The notes under the pieces: generated by a model
Seen by the model: only the letters and a program-made list of their open reading frames with translations
The model's database searches: none
What the model was told of the DNA's origin: nothing
Position numbers and translations under genes: made by a program
Assembly: GCA_026984895.1 (NCBI GenBank)
Contig: JALSRF010000136.1
Coordinates: 1-17,448, forward strand
Direction of reading: 5' to 3'
DNA length: 17,448 nucleotides
Source of the DNA: Paracoccaceae bacterium
Lineage (GTDB): Bacteria; Pseudomonadota; Alphaproteobacteria; Rhodobacterales; Rhodobacteraceae
In this document: piece by piece, positions 14,671 through 17,448 of the stretch
Numbering within the stretch: position 1 is the stretch's first letter
Layout of the letters: each line of letters begins with the position of its first letter

Positions 14671-15816
14671 TTGGCCAGCAGACCGACACCCGACCCGGAA
14701 ACCGACCTGATCATGGACCCTGATCTGGCCGAAAACTGCTGGCCGGCCCGTCTGGACGACCTGAAGCGGTCGGGAAGGCCGCTTTCTCTCATGGCCCGGA
14801 CGATGACGCGCGAACTGTTCGAAACCCTGAAAACCAGGAGGACGGCCACGGCGGGCTGGACGATCGCGCGCGCCATCAACACCGGCGTGCGGAACCCGTC
14901 ATCCACGGTCGGCTGTCACGCCGGCGACAGGGAAACCTATTTCGACTTCAAGGCCCTCTTTCATCCGGTGATCGAAGGCTGTCACCAGGGCTTCAGGATC
15001 GGGCGCGATCGCCACGTCAGCGACCCGGACGCAGCCAGGATCGGCGTGGAGCTGAGCGCAACCGCCCGCGACAAGGTGACCTCCACCAGAATTCGGGTTG
15101 CGCGCAACCTGGCGGGATTTCCGCTGAACCCCGGCGGGACGCGCAACAGCCGCGAGCAGATATTCCGGCTTCTCGAACGGGTGACATCGGCGTTCACCGG
15201 CGATCTGGGGGGCCGCATGCTGCGGCTGGCCGACATGAGCGCGCGCCAGCGGGGCGAACTGGTGGCGCGCGGGTTGCTGTTCCGGGGGCGGGACCGGTTT
15301 CAGGCCGCCTCGGGGCATCACCGGCACTGGCCGCATGGACGGGGCCTGTTTCTCGGCCCGTCCGGGGAATTCAGCCTGTGGATCAACGAAGGCGATCAGA
15401 TTCGCATCGTGTCGATGGAACGGGGCGGCGATGTGCACCGGGTCTTCGACCGCCTGGTGCGTGGCATTGCCGCCATCGAAAGCGGGGTTCGTGCGCAGAC
15501 CGGGGCCGGGCGCGCGTTCCTCGAAGACGAGACCCTGGGCATGATCACCTGCTGCCCGTCCAACCTCGGGACGGCCATGCGGGCGGGGGTTCACATGCGC
15601 ATTCCCCGGCTGGTGGAAAGGCATGGGATCGGCGGAATCGACAGGATCGCGCGCGAAATGGGCTGCCAGGCGCGCGGCGGCGGGGGCGAGCATTCCCGCG
15701 TTGCGGACCGGGTGGACATTTCCAACCGGCGCAGGCTTGGCCTGCCGGAATGGGCGCTGGTTGCCGACATGATCGGCTGTGTCAACGCTCTGGCCCGGAT
15801 GGAAGATGCGCTTTGA
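14671..15816 (+). CDS. ATP:guanido phosphotransferase (arginine/creatine kinase superfamily), non-canonical active site
   Basis: A 381-residue protein with both domains of a classical phosphagen kinase, which transfers phosphate reversibly between ATP and a guanidino compound. Start: TTG 14671, with AGGAGG at 14659-14664 and a 6-nt spacing; the in-frame ATG at 14596 has no such site. N-domain: SLMARTMTRELFETLK, then the specificity loop NPSSTVGCH (75-83) and LFHPVIEGCHQGF, colinear with Limulus arginine kinase without gaps by eye. C-domain: STRIRVARNL (R140, R142), NEGDQIRIVSM (R245), CCPSNLGT (reactive C295), MRAGVH (R304), R335 and the flexible loop GGGGEH (E340), then DISNRRRLGL. All five phosphate-binding arginines, the cysteine and the loop glutamate are kept. 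The usual NEEDH is NEGDQ, so the first catalytic glutamate is G241. McsB lacks the full N-domain and is less likely. Substrate and activity are undetermined. Confidence 0.9.
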   Translation: MASRPTPDPETDLIMDPDLAENCWPARLDDLKRSGRPLSLMARTMTRELFETLKTRRTATAGWTIARAINTGVRNPSSTVGCHAGDRETYFDFKALFHPVIEGCHQGFRIGRDRHVSDPDAARIGVELSATARDKVTSTRIRVARNLAGFPLNPGGTRNSREQIFRLLERVTSAFTGDLGGRMLRLADMSARQRGELVARGLLFRGRDRFQAASGHHRHWPHGRGLFLGPSGEFSLWINEGDQIRIVSMERGGDVHRVFDRLVRGIAAIESGVRAQTGAGRAFLEDETLGMITCCPSNLGTAMRAGVHMRIPRLVERHGIGGIDRIAREMGCQARGGGGEHSRVADRVDISNRRRLGLPEWALVADMIGCVNALARMEDAL

Positions 15817-16190
15817 GCGGGGATCGGCGGCCTGATGCGGGCCGGCCTGATGCGGGCCGGGTTGGCGCGGGCCGGGTTGGCGCGGGCCGGCGCGGGCCGA
15901 TGCCCGGGGTTTGGGTTTCGGGCCGTCGTGCGACAGACCGCAGATGGGATGCAGACGGGTTCTTGCGGCGACGATCGAAACGCGCCCGCTTCAGGACACT
16001 GACCGCCGGCCGCGTGCCAAGCGCCGGATCAGGGGCATACGCATCCGCGAAACCGGCATCGTGCCGGCGCCGGTGCGCGCCTTCCGATGCTGGCCGCAAG
16101 GCGGCACAGTTGCGCTGGAGCGCCAAAAGAATTATTGCCGCTGGAGACACTTCCATCCGGCAACTCCATCTGGCGAGGGACATTCGAACC
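15817..16190. other. Gene-poor gap between the guanidino kinase gene and nrnC
   Basis: A stretch of 374 nt with no gene I would defend. It begins with the 15-bp tandem repeat, then GC-rich sequence with a small hairpin CCGGCA-TCG-TGCCGG (16053-16067) lacking a T-run. Near 16120-16140 is a short AT-rich patch (CCAAAAGAATTATTGCC). This could hold an nrnC promoter, with TTGCGC at 16110-16115 as a -35, but the -10 is poor. All reading frames here are long because of GC content. Confidence 0.5.
15829..15898 (+). repeat. 15-bp tandem repeat (four units plus a partial)
   Basis: Units of exactly 15 bp: GGCCTGATGCGGGCC at 15829 and 15844, GGGTTGGCGCGGGCC at 15859 and 15874, and a truncated GGCGCGGGCC at 15889-15898. 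It starts 12 nt after the guanidino kinase stop. Adjacent units can fold into CCGGCC-7 nt-GGCCGG hairpins (15842-15860). Because the period is a multiple of three, every frame reads as a pentapeptide repeat. In the kinase's own frame, from an ATG at 15835, it gives MRAGL twice and ARAGL twice. Confidence 0.9.
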
Positions 16191-16802
16191 GTGGCAAATC
16201 ATCTCTATCAACGCGATCTGCCCGATGGCCTGGACCTTGGGCCGATTGTGGCCATCGACTGCGAAACGATGGGGCTGAACCCGCATCGCGACCGCCTGTG
16301 CCTGGTGCAGATGTCCTCCGGCGACGGCAACGCGCATCTTGTGCAGGTGGAGCCGGGGCAGAAAGAGGCGCCGAACCTTTGCGCGATGCTGCGCGATCCC
16401 GATGTGCTGAAGCTGTTCCATTTCGGACGTTTCGACATTGCCGCGCTTCTCCATGCCTTCGGCTGCCTTGCGGCGCCGGTTTACTGCACCAAGATCGCCT
16501 CCAGACTGGTGCGGACATACACCGACAGGCATGGGCTGAAGAACCTGCTGGACGAAATGCTGAAGGTGGACATCTCGAAACAGCAGCAGATGAGCGACTG
16601 GGGCGCGAAAGAGCTGAGCGAGGCGCAGCTTGGCTATGCGGCCTCGGATGTGCTGTATCTGCATGCGCTGCGCGAGAAGCTGAACGAAAGACTCGAGCGC
16701 GAGGGGCGCAGCGAGATCGCGCAGGCCTGTTTCGATTTCCTGCCGACGCGGGCGCGGCTGGATCTGGCGGGCTGGCCCGAAACCGACATTTTCGCCCATT
16801 GA
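16191..16802 (+). CDS. nrnC: NrnC-type DEDDy 3'-5' exonuclease (nano-RNase / RNase D-like)
   Basis: A 203-residue exonuclease consisting of the DEDDy domain only, with no HRDC domains, so shorter than true RNase D (about 370 aa). It matches the alphaproteobacterial NrnC family. Exo I: IDCETMGL (D23, E25). Exo II: FHFGRFDIAALL (D82). Exo III: LGYAASDVLYL (Y149, D153). Family knowledge: NrnC replaces oligoribonuclease in alphaproteobacteria, clearing di- and short oligonucleotides, including pGpG from cyclic-di-GMP turnover, and assembles as a ring. The start GTG 16191 gives MANHLYQRDLPDG, the typical N-terminus, with GCGAGGGAC about 12 nt upstream. The frame is open for hundreds of bases upstream, but that part does not look like protein. 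It is followed after 11 nt by kdsD, probably one operon. Confidence 0.9.
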   Translation: MANHLYQRDLPDGLDLGPIVAIDCETMGLNPHRDRLCLVQMSSGDGNAHLVQVEPGQKEAPNLCAMLRDPDVLKLFHFGRFDIAALLHAFGCLAAPVYCTKIASRLVRTYTDRHGLKNLLDEMLKVDISKQQQMSDWGAKELSEAQLGYAASDVLYLHALREKLNERLEREGRSEIAQACFDFLPTRARLDLAGWPETDIFAH

Positions 16803-16813
16803 GCGGCACGGCG

Positions 16814-17448
16814 ATGAACAGCAAGACCGTCCTGGCTACCGGCAAGCGCGTCATCGCGCAGGAGGCCGATGCGCTGGCCATGCTGTCCGGGGCGCTGGGC
16901 GACGGATTTTGCCAGGCGGTGGGCCTGATGCTGGCCGCGCGCGGGCGCGTGATCGTTTCGGGGATGGGAAAATCCGGGCATGTGGGGCGCAAGATCGCGG
17001 CCACGCTTGCCAGCACCGGCACGCCGTCGTTTTTCGTGCACCCGGCCGAGGCAAGCCACGGCGATCTGGGGATGCTGACGCGCGACGATGTGGTGCTTGT
17101 GCTGTCGAATTCGGGCGAAACCCCCGAACTTGCGGACATCATCGCCTATACGCGGCGCTTCGCCATTCCGATGATCGGCGTTGCCGGCAAGCGCGACAGC
17201 ACCTTGTTGCGGCAGGCAGAGGTGGCGATGGTGCTGCCGCCGGCGCCGGAGGTCTGCCCGATGGGGCTGGCGCCGACGACCTCGACAACCATGACGCTGG
17301 CGCTTGGCGATGCGCTGGCGGTGGCGCTGATGGAGCACCGGAACATCACCCCCGAACAGTATCGGGATTTTCATCCGGGCGGACAGCTGGGCGCGCGGCT
17401 GGCACGGGTGCGCGACCTGATGCACGTCGATCCGCCGCTGGTTTCGAT
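16814..17448 (+). CDS. kdsD: Arabinose-5-phosphate isomerase KdsD/KpsF (3' end outside window)
   Basis: The first 211 codons, from ATG 16814 with no stop before the window edge. The enzyme interconverts ribulose-5-phosphate and arabinose-5-phosphate, the first step toward Kdo for the lipopolysaccharide inner core. The SIS domain shows SGMGKSGHVGRKIA (49-62), HPAEASHGDLGM (76-87), SNSGET (98-103) and PMGLAPTTSTT (149-159), then the family signature FHPGGQLG (186-193). The last visible residues RVRDLMHVDPPLVS begin the first CBS domain. It follows nrnC by 11 nt. In related genomes lptC/lptA/lptB genes come next, which would lie beyond the window. Confidence 0.94.
   Translation, partial: MNSKTVLATGKRVIAQEADALAMLSGALGDGFCQAVGLMLAARGRVIVSGMGKSGHVGRKIAATLASTGTPSFFVHPAEASHGDLGMLTRDDVVLVLSNSGETPELADIIAYTRRFAIPMIGVAGKRDSTLLRQAEVAMVLPPAPEVCPMGLAPTTSTTMTLALGDALAVALMEHRNITPEQYRDFHPGGQLGARLARVRDLMHVDPPLVS

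Noticed and set aside
14671..15816. McsB protein-arginine kinase as the identity of the guanidino kinase
   Set aside because: McsB lacks the complete phosphagen-type N-domain that is visible here, and no mcsA, ctsR or clpC neighbour is present.
15782..16183. A 133-codon minus-strand ORF over the kinase-nrnC gap
   Set aside because: Built largely from the repeat (RPAPT and RPASG units) and Arg-rich sequence, with no ribosome site or recognisable fold.
15378..16190. Upstream extension of the nrnC reading frame through the 15-bp repeat into the guanidino kinase gene
   Set aside because: The frame is open only because of GC content. The upstream translation is Arg/Gly/Ala-rich, overlaps a real gene, and the NrnC family begins at MANHLYQ.

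Overview
The window looks like a chromosomal segment of a GC-rich alphaproteobacterium, most likely a marine Rhodobacteraceae (Roseobacter-type) strain. This rests on the alphaproteobacterial form of InfB and of the C-terminal half of YlxR, the NrnC-type exonuclease next to KdsD, the divergent ppiC-argJ-mutT / secA arrangement, and the PBP-OmpA fusion protein. The family assignment comes from recognising proteins by eye, not from a database search. Almost all of the window is housekeeping DNA. I see no IS element, prophage, CRISPR array, tRNA or rRNA.

Layout. (1) 1-2850, plus strand: the 3' end of ylxR overlaps the start of infB, the distal part of a nusA-ylxR-infB type operon. (2) 2851-3299: an intergenic stretch holding an unannotated-looking 41-codon ORF on the minus strand, with an AT-rich, palindrome-bearing upstream region. 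(3) 3300-5808, minus strand: ppiC (exported parvulin), argJ and mutT form a tight operon, with argJ and mutT sharing an ATGA. It diverges from secA (5984-8704, plus), which ends at a textbook intrinsic terminator. (4) 8853-10424, plus: a periplasmic phosphate-binding-like domain fused to an OmpA peptidoglycan-binding domain. It converges on radC (minus). (5) 10431-14384, minus: dnaK, dnaJ and radC in that transcription order, with an intrinsic terminator or attenuator between dnaK and dnaJ. (6) 14671-15816, plus, divergent from dnaK: a full-length ATP:guanido phosphotransferase (arginine/creatine kinase superfamily), followed by a 15-bp tandem repeat. (7) 16191-17448, plus: nrnC and the 5' part of kdsD, which starts the usual lipopolysaccharide and sugar-phosphate neighbourhood.

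The standout is the guanidino (phosphagen) kinase. This family is the hallmark of animal and protist energy buffering and is only sporadic in bacteria. The copy here keeps both domains, the reactive cysteine, the five phosphate-binding arginines and the flexible-loop glutamate. However, the normally invariant NEEDH motif reads NEGDQ, so the first guanidinium-clamping glutamate is a glycine. The gene starts at TTG behind a strong Shine-Dalgarno sequence. It shares a divergent control region with dnaK that contains two related palindromes about three helical turns apart. Its substrate and activity cannot be decided from sequence.
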